Assembly: GCA_015066225.1 (NCBI GenBank)
Contig: SVOT01000005.1
Coordinates: forward strand, 79,064 to 134,688
Reading direction: 5' to 3'
Source: Oscillospiraceae bacterium
Lineage (GTDB): Bacteria > Bacillota > Clostridia > Oscillospirales > Acutalibacteraceae
Length of the DNA stretch: 55,625 nucleotides
The notes under the pieces were generated by a model. The model saw only the letters and a program-made list of their open reading frames with translations, was not told where the DNA came from and searched no databases. Of the stretch, positions 26,377-35,285 are shown in pieces; position 1 is the stretch's first letter; each line of letters starts with the position of its first letter. The position numbers and the translations under genes are program-made.

Positions 26377-26468
26377 GTGATATTCTGCCTTACGGCAGAG
26401 TGATATTGCTGCGCAGTGATATTCGCCTTGCGGCGAGTGATATTGAAACTTGCAGTTTCAGTTGTATT
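26377..26468. repeat. GTGATAT hairpin array, right side
   Basis: Inverse orientation of the left array. GTGATAT occurs at 26377, 26400, 26416 and 26437, with a degenerate copy (GTTGTAT) at 26462. Words between: TCTGCCTTACGGCAGA, TGCTGCGCA, TCGCCTTGCGGCGA and TGAAACTTGCAGTTTCA. Three of the four have close counterparts on the left. It lies just upstream of the four-helix-bundle start, between it and the MFS gene. Confidence 0.9.
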
Positions 26469-26500
26469 TTCTTCGCAAGTTTTTTACCAAACAATAAACT

Positions 26501-27928
26501 TTATTTCTTCAACTCTTCTCTTTGCTGAAGAACACGTTGGTGAACAGCGTCCTTTGTTTCACCTGTGAGGTGATAGAACAAGAACGGGATACCCGCAAGA
26601 AGCATCATAATGCCGTGGAAAACAGTGTAGAAGAAAAGCATTGTGATTTTTGTGTATTCGCTTTGAACAGGGTCGGGATTTTCGTCGGTTGGCTGAATGT
26701 AGTGGATAATTGAATCGTCGCCATAGAGAATCTTTGGTGAAAGGCTTGAAGCAACAGTTCCGCTTATCATTGTGCCTACACCAATAACGAAGGGTAACGC
26801 CGCATCAAGACGCTTGCCCTTTGTCTGAACCTCGAGAGCTTCAAGCACGTCTGCCTGGAACATTGAGGGCAACAGGTTGGATGCACCAAACTGAAGACCG
26901 ATAAGGAAAAGGCAGGCAATAAACAAAATCTGCATAGCAGAGCTACCTGTTTTAAAATATGAATAACCGACAGTAAAGGCAATTACGTTTGCGGTTATTG
27001 AATAAATACCTGACGCAATATAGAGCACCTTTGCATTGAATTTTTTGAGAAGCATATTGATAACGAGCATACCAACCGCTGTACCTATGCCTGTGGGAAG
27101 ACCGAATAAAATAAATTTATCTGAGCCGCCGAGAAGCGCCGCCGCAAGGAAAACGCCCATATAGTTTGCAATCTGGCGGAAGTTTTTGAGAGTTTCGCTG
27201 ACGATGATTATCCAGGCATACTTGTTCTTGATAACATCAACAAAGCCCTCAAGGGGATTTTTCTTTTCCTGTGTGTATTCAATTCGCTCTTTTACAAAGC
27301 GCATACCCATAAGGGTGATAAATGTGCCGACAACGCTGATAAGAGCGGCAGAAATGATGTAAAGAATCTGCTTATCTTTAACAAAAAGACCGATTACGAG
27401 AGTAACAACAAGGGGAGCTGAGTTACCAACAGCACTTGAAATACTCTTGAATGATATAACCTTGTCACGCTCACGGTTGTCAGGCGACATAACAAAAGAA
27501 ACAAGGTTTATTGCGTTACCAAAGCTACAGCAAGCACCGTGAAGAAGACCGATTGTTATGAGGTAAATCAGAAGAAGTGTGCCTGTGAGACCCTTGGGTG
27601 TTATAAACATCAGAAGCGTTACAATACCCATAGGGATAGCAACCGCATTTATAATCGGCACAAATTTGCCCTTTTTCGTGATTTTATGGTTGTCGATAAC
27701 CATCGCATAGAAAAAGCTGAGCACGAAGCCCGCAACGCTGAGGAAGCCGTTCATAAATGAAAGGCTGTCATCGCTGAGACGAATGATGTTGACAAGGTAT
27801 TCCTGCCTGTAGGAGCCGACGATACCTGTCATCATTGTGTAGAAGAAAATAGCGGCAAGATAAAAGATAAATTCTTTATTTTGCACGTATTTCTGCTGAT
27901 TGGGGAGTTTTGATTGAGCTTGTTTCAT
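26501..27928 (-). CDS. MFS/GPH-type sugar transporter
   Basis: 475 aa. The ATG at 27928 follows GGAGAG; a GTG two codons earlier is less likely. About 12 hydrophobic segments are visible, with paired blocks such as FLSVAGFVLSFFYAMVIDN and VPIINAVAIPMGIVTLLMF. The loop after TM2 (DNHKITKKGKFVP) and the organisation suggest the glycoside-pentoside-hexuronide cation symporter group or a related MFS sugar carrier. The C-terminal cytoplasmic tail is basic and ends QQREELKK. Neighbouring glycosidases favour an oligosaccharide or sugar substrate; that is inference. Its 3' side faces the right hairpin array. Confidence 0.8.
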   Translation of the reverse strand: MKQAQSKLPNQQKYVQNKEFIFYLAAIFFYTMMTGIVGSYRQEYLVNIIRLSDDSLSFMNGFLSVAGFVLSFFYAMVIDNHKITKKGKFVPIINAVAIPMGIVTLLMFITPKGLTGTLLLIYLITIGLLHGACCSFGNAINLVSFVMSPDNRERDKVISFKSISSAVGNSAPLVVTLVIGLFVKDKQILYIISAALISVVGTFITLMGMRFVKERIEYTQEKKNPLEGFVDVIKNKYAWIIIVSETLKNFRQIANYMGVFLAAALLGGSDKFILFGLPTGIGTAVGMLVINMLLKKFNAKVLYIASGIYSITANVIAFTVGYSYFKTGSSAMQILFIACLFLIGLQFGASNLLPSMFQADVLEALEVQTKGKRLDAALPFVIGVGTMISGTVASSLSPKILYGDDSIIHYIQPTDENPDPVQSEYTKITMLFFYTVFHGIMMLLAGIPFLFYHLTGETKDAVHQRVLQQREELKK

Positions 27929-27959
27929 AAACACTCTCCTGTCTTTTTATTTTTTATAT

Positions 27960-30311
27960 TTATCGGAGAACCTCTCCGGCAATATCTGCACTTTTTTTTG
28001 CGTCCTTAGCGTAATAATCGGCGCCGATTTTTATTGCGTATTCTTCGGTTAAAACTGCACCGCCCACCATTATGCGGCAATCTGCTCCCGCTACCTTCAA
28101 TGCGTTTATGGTTTCAGCCATTGCGGGGAGCGTTGTTGTCATCAAAGCAGAAAGCCCGACAAGCCTTGCTCCGCTTTCTCTCTGAGCTTCAACAACAGCT
28201 TCAGGCGGCACGTCCTTTCCGAGGTCAATAACCTCGTAGCCATAGTTTTCAAGAACGGTTTTCACAATATTTTTGCCGATATCGTGAACGTCACCCTTGA
28301 CGGTTGCAAGAATTATTTTGCCCTTGCTTTGCGAAGCGCCGTCACATTTCATAGCACTTTTTATCACATCAAAGCAAGCGCCCGCCGTGTCTGCGGCACG
28401 TATAAGCTGCGGAAGAAACAGCACGCCGCTTTCAAAGCCCTTGCCCACATTATCAAGCGCCGGGATGAGCATTGTGTTAATAACGCCTTGTGCATCCTGT
28501 TTTTTAAGCTCTTCCTCGGTGAGCTTTACCGCTACACTTGTAATGCCTTTTTCAACCGCTTCAGACAAGGTCAGTTCTTTTTTCAATGTGCTGTCCTGCT
28601 TTTCGCCTGACGTGTGTTTTATATATTCCGTTGCGCCCTTATCAATGTTGTGAAGCACCTTGAAGGACCTGACGGCTTTCGTCATAGAGTCGCTGTTGGG
28701 ATTCATAATCGGTAAATCAAGACCGTTTTCAAGCGCCAATGTTACAAAAGCTGTGTTCACAGCCTCTCTGTCGGGCAAGCCGAAGGAAACATTGGAAACC
28801 CCAAGAGTTGTTTTTACGCCGAATTTTTCCTTGACCTCTCGCATAGCTCTGAGGGTGGTTTTTGCCGCATCCTGATTTGCGCTGACGGTCAACGTCAGAC
28901 AGTCGATTATAATATCCTCACGGGGGATGCCCTCTTTTTCGGCACGCAGTATAATTTTTTCAGCTATTTTTACACGCTCATGCCAGGTGTCCGGAATACC
29001 GTTTTCATCGAGAGTAAGCCCGACAACCGCCGCACCGTATTTTTTTGCAAGCGGCAACACCGAAGAAAGTGATTTTTCCTCACCGTTTACGGAGTTTATT
29101 ATTGCCTTACCCGTGTAGGTGCGAAGCGCTTTTTCGAGAACGTCCGTATTTGTGGAGTCAAGCTGTAACGGCACTCCGAGAGACCCTTGAAGGGAGGTTA
29201 CCACCCTCTCCATCATTTCTTTTTCGTCAATTTCGCTGTGGCCAACATTAACATCAAGAATGTCTGCCCCCGCCTCCACCTGTGAAATACCTTGACCCAG
29301 AATATAATCAAGGTCGTTGTTTTCAAGCGCCTGCTTGAATAGCTTTTTGCCCGTGGGGTTTATTCTTTCGCCGATTATTCTCGGCTCGCTGAGCTTTACA
29401 ACGTCACACAAGCCACATATAACATCGGTTTCGGGTGTCTGCTTTTCGCCTTTTTCGGTGTTCTCGAGAACCTTTTTCAATTCATTTATGTATTCCGGAC
29501 TTGTTCCGCAACAGCCGCCGAGAATTTTAATACCCTTTTTGTAAAACTCTGCCATCAACAAAGCAAAGGTTTTTTCATCCATTGAATACTTCCCTGTTTC
29601 GGAATCGGGCAGGCCTGCATTGGGCTTTACGATTACAGGAAGATGGGAATATTTCAGAAATTCGTCAACAACAAATGTCAGCTTGTCGGGTCCCAACGAG
29701 CAGTTAAGACCGACTGCATCTGCCCCCGCACATTTAAGGGCGATTGCAGTAGCACCCGGGGTATTGCCACCCATTGTTTTACCGTTTTCATCAAATGAAA
29801 GCGTTACGAATACCGGCAAAGATGTGTTTTCTTTAACCGCAAGAAGTGCAATTCGTGCTTCTCTTAAATCTGTGAAGGTTTCAAGACAGACTAAATCTGC
29901 TCCCGCCTTTTCGCCGCAAAGGGCAACCTCTTTATAAACCTCGTAGGCTTGCGTAAGAGTCAGCTCACCTGTCGGCTCAAGAAGCTTTCCCGTTGTGCTG
30001 ACATCGAGGGCAATAAGTGTATCGGTGCCCTCTGCCGCTTTTTTTGCAATAGAAATCGCTTTTTTTATTGATTCTTCTACTGTATAGGGCGAATTTTCAA
30101 GCTTTATTCTGTTTGCGCCGAAGGTATCGGCAAGAATAACGTTACTGCCCGCCGCAATATATTCGGAGTGTATCTGCTCTACCCAATCGGGGTGGGTGAA
30201 AACTGCAGAAGCAGTATCCTCATTGGGCAAAAGTCCTTTTTTTATAAGCTCCGTACCAAAGCCGCCGTCGAGAAGAATATAATCTTTTTTTAAAAGCTCT
30301 GTAAATGTCAT
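27960..30311 (-). CDS. metH: Cobalamin-dependent methionine synthase, without reactivation domain
   Basis: 783 aa, against about 1200 in Escherichia coli MetH. Domains in order: homocysteine-binding barrel (residues ~1-285) with zinc ligands in GLNCSLGP and GGCCGTSPEYI; pterin-binding barrel (~300-560) opening with GERINPTGKK; cobalamin cap (~580-670); and B12-binding domain (~680-783) with the base-off motif GDVHDIGKNIV. It ends there, lacking the SAM-binding activation domain, as in many Clostridia. It transfers methyl from methyl-THF to homocysteine via B12. A separate reactivating protein would be needed and is not seen here. It starts 11 bases after the lipid kinase gene. No SAM or B12 riboswitch is visible upstream. 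Confidence 0.92.
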   Translation of the reverse strand: MTFTELLKKDYILLDGGFGTELIKKGLLPNEDTASAVFTHPDWVEQIHSEYIAAGSNVILADTFGANRIKLENSPYTVEESIKKAISIAKKAAEGTDTLIALDVSTTGKLLEPTGELTLTQAYEVYKEVALCGEKAGADLVCLETFTDLREARIALLAVKENTSLPVFVTLSFDENGKTMGGNTPGATAIALKCAGADAVGLNCSLGPDKLTFVVDEFLKYSHLPVIVKPNAGLPDSETGKYSMDEKTFALLMAEFYKKGIKILGGCCGTSPEYINELKKVLENTEKGEKQTPETDVICGLCDVVKLSEPRIIGERINPTGKKLFKQALENNDLDYILGQGISQVEAGADILDVNVGHSEIDEKEMMERVVTSLQGSLGVPLQLDSTNTDVLEKALRTYTGKAIINSVNGEEKSLSSVLPLAKKYGAAVVGLTLDENGIPDTWHERVKIAEKIILRAEKEGIPREDIIIDCLTLTVSANQDAAKTTLRAMREVKEKFGVKTTLGVSNVSFGLPDREAVNTAFVTLALENGLDLPIMNPNSDSMTKAVRSFKVLHNIDKGATEYIKHTSGEKQDSTLKKELTLSEAVEKGITSVAVKLTEEELKKQDAQGVINTMLIPALDNVGKGFESGVLFLPQLIRAADTAGACFDVIKSAMKCDGASQSKGKIILATVKGDVHDIGKNIVKTVLENYGYEVIDLGKDVPPEAVVEAQRESGARLVGLSALMTTTLPAMAETINALKVAGADCRIMVGGAVLTEEYAIKIGADYYAKDAKKSADIAGEVLR

Positions 30312-30322
30312 TTAACCACTTC

Positions 30323-31258
30323 TTATACGTTATTGTTTTTAACTCTCTCTAAAAAGTCTGAGCAAGCGGGCACAACAAAGTTAATGCCCTTTTCAACAAT
30401 TTCGAAGGTGCATTCCGTAACAAAATCACACTCGCCGTCAACGTTCATTGCGGCAGGCTTTTCGCTTTTTATTGTAATTTTTTTACCACGCTTGAAAATT
30501 GTTCTGTCCCAGTCGAGGTGCTGACCCTTTTTATAGGGATTGATAAGGGTAAGAAGTTTGATTCTCAGACAGTCTTTTTTAACAATGATAAAATCAAGAA
30601 GCCCGTCATAGGTCAATGCCTTGGGTGCCGCCATATAACCGCCGCCGTACCAACGGGAGTTACCCGCAACGCAGAAAAGCACGTCGCTTGTAAATGGCTC
30701 TTCATCATCAATCTGAATTGTGAAACGGCTTTTCATTCTGCCGATAAAGCAATAAAGCAGAGCCGCTGTGTATGCCGCCTCGCCCGAAAGAAGGGGGAGC
30801 TTTTTGAAGTCTGCTTGCTTTGCGCAAACCTCGGCATCAATACCCATTGAGCACTGGTTGATTGCATACTGGTCGCCGCATTTTATAAGGTCAAACTTCA
30901 TAGGTGTGCCGTTGACGTGGTCGCTGACGTTTCTAAGGCTTCTTTTATCACCGAAAATACGGATAAAGTCGTTACCGCTGCCAAGGGGATATGCCGCAAC
31001 CTCTGCATTATCGTGACAGGCACAGGCATTGACAACCTCATAAAGTGTGCCGTCGCCGCCACAGGCATAAACTCTGATTTTTTCGCCCTTGAGCACTTCT
31101 TTTTTTGCATATTCGTAGCCGTCACGAGGGCCTGTTGTTATATGAATTTCATAATCTGTTATTCCTGCGGCATTCATCGCCTCGATAATACCGTTGGAGC
31201 ATCTTTCTTCAGAAAAGCCTTTACCGGAAACGGGGTTAACAATAAAAAGATGTTTCAT
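30323..31258 (-). CDS. Diacylglycerol/lipid kinase family protein (DagK/YegS-like)
   Basis: 311 aa. It phosphorylates a lipid such as diacylglycerol with ATP at the inner membrane face. Seen: the start FIVNPVSGKG, the nucleotide motif CGGDGTLYEVVN (about residue 67), AYPLGSGNDFIRIFG, and the C-terminal MNVDGE. These match the DAGK catalytic domain (PF00781). The exact lipid is not determinable. Start supported by GGCAGG. It lies 14 bases downstream of the RNA methyltransferase gene. Confidence 0.9.
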   Translation of the reverse strand: MKHLFIVNPVSGKGFSEERCSNGIIEAMNAAGITDYEIHITTGPRDGYEYAKKEVLKGEKIRVYACGGDGTLYEVVNACACHDNAEVAAYPLGSGNDFIRIFGDKRSLRNVSDHVNGTPMKFDLIKCGDQYAINQCSMGIDAEVCAKQADFKKLPLLSGEAAYTAALLYCFIGRMKSRFTIQIDDEEPFTSDVLFCVAGNSRWYGGGYMAAPKALTYDGLLDFIIVKKDCLRIKLLTLINPYKKGQHLDWDRTIFKRGKKITIKSEKPAAMNVDGECDFVTECTFEIVEKGINFVVPACSDFLERVKNNNV

Positions 31259-31272
31259 AATTTTACCTGCCT

Positions 31273-32388
31273 TTATTTAAAATACATGTGAAGTCTGCAT
31301 TTAATCATACCGTTGTAGAGCTTGCGGCTTTTATCCGCTTTTCTGCCGAAGCATTGCTCGAACTCCTCGTCGGGAGTGATAACATAGTAGCTCCAGCCGT
31401 GAGCTTTGTCGAAAACTCTGCCCATTTCTTTATAAATACGCTGAGCCTCCTGTAAATCAAGAAGCCTTTCGCCGTAGGGCGGGTTGCAGATTACAGTTCC
31501 ACGCTCGCTGTATTTTTTGAAATCCTTTATATCCCGCTTTTCAAAATGGAGCTTTTTGCCTATGGGGAGTCTTGAAGCGTTTTCTACGGCAATTTTTATT
31601 GCCTCGGCATCAATATCCGAGCCGTAGCCAACAAAATCGGTGTCTATCTTTTCAAGGCTTATTGCCCTCTCCTTTTCTTCCTTCCAAATGTTTTTGGGAA
31701 GAACGTCGAAACGCTCCGCCGCAAAATGGCGGTTAAGACCCGGGGCAATATTGTGGGCATAGAGTGCACCCTCAATAAGAAGCGTTCCGCTGCCGCACAT
31801 TGGGTCATAAAGCGTGTGGTAATGCCTGAGCTTTGCAAGAGCACATATTGAAGCGGCGAGAGTTTCCTTGATGGGGGCACCGTTCTGTGAAAGCCTGTAT
31901 CCCCTTTTGTGAAGACCCGCGCCCGTTGTGTCAATAAGCATTGTTACTTCATCATTCATTATTGAAAACTGAATCTGATGAACAGGCCCGCTTTCGTCAA
32001 ACCACGATATGCCGTATTTTGATTTGAGCCTTTCGACCACCGCTTTTTTTATTATTGCCTGGCAATCGCTGACGCTGAAAAGGGTGGATTTGAGAGAATA
32101 GCCCTTAACGGGGAATGCGTCATCCTTGCCGATCCATTCCTCCCAGGCGAGGGCTTTAACTCCCTGAAAAAGCTCCTCAAATGTCTTTGCGGTGAAGGAG
32201 CCCACAAGAATCTGCACACGCTCTGCAAAATGGGAGCAGAGGTTGACTCTTGCCAGCATATTTTCATCGCCGGAAAAAAGCACTCTGCCGTTTTGCGCCT
32301 GAACATTCTCTGCGCCGAGGAAGCGGAGCTCGTCGGCTATCAAGCCCTCAACACCGAGAAGACAGGGTATTACAAAATTAATATTCAT
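31273..32388 (-). CDS. THUMP-domain class I SAM RNA methyltransferase (RlmL/YpsC type)
   Basis: 371 aa. The N-terminal ferredoxin-like/THUMP region (residues ~1-160) binds RNA. A Rossmann methyltransferase follows with the SAM motif YDPMCGSGTLLIEGAL (about residue 190) and catalytic NPPYGERL (about residue 300). The architecture matches the N-terminal half of RlmL, which makes m2G2445 in 23S rRNA, and Bacillus YpsC. The start overlaps the histidine kinase stop by 11 bases, so it is translated from the same message. Confidence 0.9.
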   Translation of the reverse strand: MNINFVIPCLLGVEGLIADELRFLGAENVQAQNGRVLFSGDENMLARVNLCSHFAERVQILVGSFTAKTFEELFQGVKALAWEEWIGKDDAFPVKGYSLKSTLFSVSDCQAIIKKAVVERLKSKYGISWFDESGPVHQIQFSIMNDEVTMLIDTTGAGLHKRGYRLSQNGAPIKETLAASICALAKLRHYHTLYDPMCGSGTLLIEGALYAHNIAPGLNRHFAAERFDVLPKNIWKEEKERAISLEKIDTDFVGYGSDIDAEAIKIAVENASRLPIGKKLHFEKRDIKDFKKYSERGTVICNPPYGERLLDLQEAQRIYKEMGRVFDKAHGWSYYVITPDEEFEQCFGRKADKSRKLYNGMIKCRLHMYFK

Positions 32389-33817
32389 CAGACTTCCCTT
32401 TCAAAACGGTGAACCAGAAGGTTACGCCGTTTTCTTTATTTTCAAAGCCACATTCGCAGCCGTGATTTTCTGTTATTGATTTTACAATTGCAAGCCCGAG
32501 ACCAAACCTGCCCTCGGCTCTTGAGTGCGCCTTGTCTGCACGGTAGAAGGAGGTAAAAATGCCGTCCTTATCCTTTTCGTCAACAAAGCTACCTGTGTTA
32601 AAGACGTTTATTTTATAAAAGCTATCAAGCTCCTCAACGTCAATTAAAATCTTCTTTTCTCCCCGGGCATGTGAGCAGGCGTTGAGAACAATGTTTGAAA
32701 GCACCGTCGTCATCTGTGCTTTATCGGCAAACGCTGTTTTTCCGCCTGTTTTTTCATAATGAACGTCGGCGCCCTTTTCCTCAAAAATCGGAGTTACGGT
32801 TTTGAGGAAGCCTTCAACAAATTCATCAACAGAGAATTCTGTCATTTCGGGTTTTTTGCCGCCCGAGGTATATAGCGACTGTTCAAGCATATTGAGAACG
32901 AGATTATTCATTCTGTCTGACTCGTTCATTATAATATCGCAATATTCATTTGCTGCTTTATTTTCTTCATCCACCGACATTTTAAGACCCTCTGCATAGC
33001 CTCTTATTATAGCGATTGGGGTTTTCAACTCATGGGATGCGGCAGAAATAAAATCGGAGCGCATTTTTTCAATTTTTCGTTCTTTTTCAATATCCTCAAG
33101 AAGTTGAGCATTCTTTTCCCGAAGCTCGGTGAGTGCCGCACTCAAGGAATCCGAAACTGTGTTTATATTGTGAGCAAGAACACCGATTTCGTCATTTCTT
33201 TTAACGTCGCACCTGTCGGAAAAATCAAGGTCTGCAATGCGGTTTGTTACCTGACTCATTTCAACAAGGGGCTTTGTGAAGCGTTTTGAATAAAAAAGAA
33301 TGAAGAGCAAAGCCACCACAAGTGCGGAAACTGTAACAATTGTTGTAACGCTTGTTGCGGTTTTAGCACTCTCCTGAATGGGATCCTTCTGGGTTGAAAT
33401 TTCGATATGGTAGCCGTTGGCAAAATCCTTACCGAAAACAATATACTGTGTTGCACTGCCCTCAGCGCTGACAATATTGAAATAACTGCCGTCTTCATTT
33501 TCCGTTCGGCTGATTATGTTGATTCTGTTACCCGAAACAAAGTTGCCGCCGCCCTCATAAAGAAAATTATCCTGACTGTCGTACAGGTCAATACTGACAC
33601 CCTTTGTGCGTTCAAACTCAGAAAGCAGGTAAAAATACCCGTCTCCCGCCTGCTCCGCCTGCTGAGCCATCTGGTTCATGCTTCTTTCAGCGTTCCAGAT
33701 ATACACGTTTTCAACAAGGCGGGAGTTTGCAACAGCGATACCGATAAGGCAAACCGCAATTATGGCTCCAACCTCGAGAAAGAGCCTTATTCTGATACCG
33801 AGACCTTTCTTTTTCAT
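32378..33817 (-). CDS. Membrane sensor histidine kinase
   Basis: 479 aa, start behind AGGGGG. TM1 at about 11-31, an extracytoplasmic sensor of about 120 residues, TM2 at about 155-177, then HAMP (KRFTKPLVEM to IADLDF), a short coiled coil, HisKA with the phospho-acceptor in SAASHELKTPIAIIRGYAEG, and HATPase_c with N-box NIVLNACSHA and G-box RFGLGLAIVKSI. It pairs with the response regulator encoded 62 bases upstream. The ligand is unknown; the sensor sequence suggests no named fold. Confidence 0.93.
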   Translation of the reverse strand: MKKKGLGIRIRLFLEVGAIIAVCLIGIAVANSRLVENVYIWNAERSMNQMAQQAEQAGDGYFYLLSEFERTKGVSIDLYDSQDNFLYEGGGNFVSGNRINIISRTENEDGSYFNIVSAEGSATQYIVFGKDFANGYHIEISTQKDPIQESAKTATSVTTIVTVSALVVALLFILFYSKRFTKPLVEMSQVTNRIADLDFSDRCDVKRNDEIGVLAHNINTVSDSLSAALTELREKNAQLLEDIEKERKIEKMRSDFISAASHELKTPIAIIRGYAEGLKMSVDEENKAANEYCDIIMNESDRMNNLVLNMLEQSLYTSGGKKPEMTEFSVDEFVEGFLKTVTPIFEEKGADVHYEKTGGKTAFADKAQMTTVLSNIVLNACSHARGEKKILIDVEELDSFYKINVFNTGSFVDEKDKDGIFTSFYRADKAHSRAEGRFGLGLAIVKSITENHGCECGFENKENGVTFWFTVLKGKSDEY

Positions 33818-33879
33818 ACGGTTTACCCCCTTTCAAAATGTATCCCAACCGAATTTTTGGATAATTTTTCACTTTCCAA

Positions 33880-34566
33880 TCACGGCTTTTCTATCTTGTA
33901 GCCTGTGCCGTAAATTGTTTTTATGTTTTCGTTGCCCCACTCGCCAAGCTTCGTGCGAAGCCTCGCCACGTGGGAGTCCACCGTTCTTGTATCACCATAG
34001 TATTCGGGACCCCACAAATCATCAAGAAGCTTTTCTCTTGAAAAAACCCTGCCGGGTGACCGACAAAATTTGCAAAGCATTTTGAATTCCTTTAGTGTGA
34101 GGTTTATTCTTTCACCCTTCAGGCGTACCTCATGTGCATAGGGCCTTACAAGAAGTTCCCCGAGAATGATATCATCAGGGCTCACCTTCTTTTCAACGGG
34201 GCTGGCTCCACGTTTTAAGAGCGTGTCAATTCTTCGGGTAAGCACCGCCAATGAAAAAGGCTTTGTTACATAATCATCCGCACCGCTTTCAAAGCCCATT
34301 ATCTGGTCAAAATCCTGCGAACGTGCGGAAACAAGAATAATGGGAACGCCGCTTGTTTCACGTATTCTGCGGCAAACCTCCCACCCGTCAACCTCGGGCA
34401 TCATAATATCAAGAAGTGCAAGCTCGATATCGGAATTTTCAAAAAACAACTCCAGCGCCTGCGCCCCATTCTCGGCTTCCAGGACGGTGTGACCGTCCTT
34501 TTTAAGGCAATCGCCTATAAGCTTTCTGATAAGCTGTTCATCATCTGCAATTAAAATTTTTGACAT
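33880..34566 (-). CDS. OmpR/PhoB family response regulator
   Basis: 228 aa from the ATG at 34566 behind GGAGTGG; a GTG three codons upstream overlaps that site and is rejected. The receiver has the acidic pair ADDEQ, phospho-acceptor Asp in LALLDIMMPEVDGWEV (about residue 52), Ser/Thr in ILVSARS, and Lys in VTKPFS. The C-terminal winged helix ends with the recognition segment DTRTVDSHVARLRTKLG and YGTGYKI. Partner of the downstream kinase. Target genes are not evident; no clear direct-repeat operator is seen nearby. Confidence 0.94.
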   Translation of the reverse strand: MSKILIADDEQLIRKLIGDCLKKDGHTVLEAENGAQALELFFENSDIELALLDIMMPEVDGWEVCRRIRETSGVPIILVSARSQDFDQIMGFESGADDYVTKPFSLAVLTRRIDTLLKRGASPVEKKVSPDDIILGELLVRPYAHEVRLKGERINLTLKEFKMLCKFCRSPGRVFSREKLLDDLWGPEYYGDTRTVDSHVARLRTKLGEWGNENIKTIYGTGYKIEKP

Positions 34567-34625
34567 TTTTTCCACTCCAACTTATTTAGTACGCCAATAC
34601 GATAAGTTGTTTCGTTTTTCTTTGT

Positions 34626-35285
34626 TTATTTTTTACCCACAGGGCAAACCTTCATACATATTCCGCACACCGCACCTCTGCCGATTTTCTGGTATGCTTT
34701 TTTCATATGCTCGCTGCAAAGTGCGGCGCCGAACATCTCTTCACGGGTTATTCCCTCGTGATACATCGGGCCTAGAATTGCCCCCGCGGGGCAAGCCTTC
34801 ACGCACAAATCACAGCTTGTGCAAGGGTTTTCTGCCATAACACCCTCACCCTCAAGGGGGCAATCGGTGAAAAGAGTTCCCAAGCGCACCCTTGCGCCAT
34901 ATCTTCTGTGAAGAAACAGGGAGTTTTTGCCGATGTTGCCAAGGCCCGCAAGGCAAGCCGCTTTTTTGTGAGAATACCTGCCGTTAAAGGGTGTGCCGGG
35001 CATACTCTGCGATGCGGCAACGGTAATATATTTGTAGCCCATACTCTGCAGAAGCATCCCTGTTTCAAGAAGGCAACGGTCAATGAATGCGTTAACTGTT
35101 CTGTAATGGTTAAAATAGGTGGCTGTGGGTGCACCGTCGATTTCGTCAACGATGGCATCCGAAAGGCGCACAACAATGCTGATTGCGTATTTCAGCCCGC
35201 CTGTGTCGGCATCGTGAACCTCTGAGAAGCCAACGTCCGCCACGCCCTTTGAGAGTAAAAATTCTCTGATTTCTCTTTCAATCAT
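34626..35285 (-). CDS. QueG-like 4Fe-4S protein (short epoxyqueuosine reductase homologue)
   Basis: 219 aa, clearly shorter than QueG (about 300-380). The middle part (KAACLAGLGNIGKNSLFLH) matches the QueG/DUF1730 core, and two 4Fe-4S motifs follow, CTSCDLCVKACPAG and CGICMKVCPVG. QueG reduces epoxyqueuosine in tRNA using cobalamin, but this short form lacks the C-terminal HEAT-like repeats and part of the N-terminal domain, so an alternative electron-transfer role is possible. The start overlaps the preceding oxidoreductase gene by 8 bases. Confidence 0.75.
   Translation of the reverse strand: MIEREIREFLLSKGVADVGFSEVHDADTGGLKYAISIVVRLSDAIVDEIDGAPTATYFNHYRTVNAFIDRCLLETGMLLQSMGYKYITVAASQSMPGTPFNGRYSHKKAACLAGLGNIGKNSLFLHRRYGARVRLGTLFTDCPLEGEGVMAENPCTSCDLCVKACPAGAILGPMYHEGITREEMFGAALCSEHMKKAYQKIGRGAVCGICMKVCPVGKK

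Noticed and set aside
25824-26468. CRISPR array
   Set aside because: The constant heptamer is too short, the spacers are palindromic, the two halves are inverted, and no cas gene is present.
30312-30322. SAM or B12 riboswitch before metH
   Set aside because: Only 11 bases separate metH from the lipid kinase gene, leaving no room for a leader.
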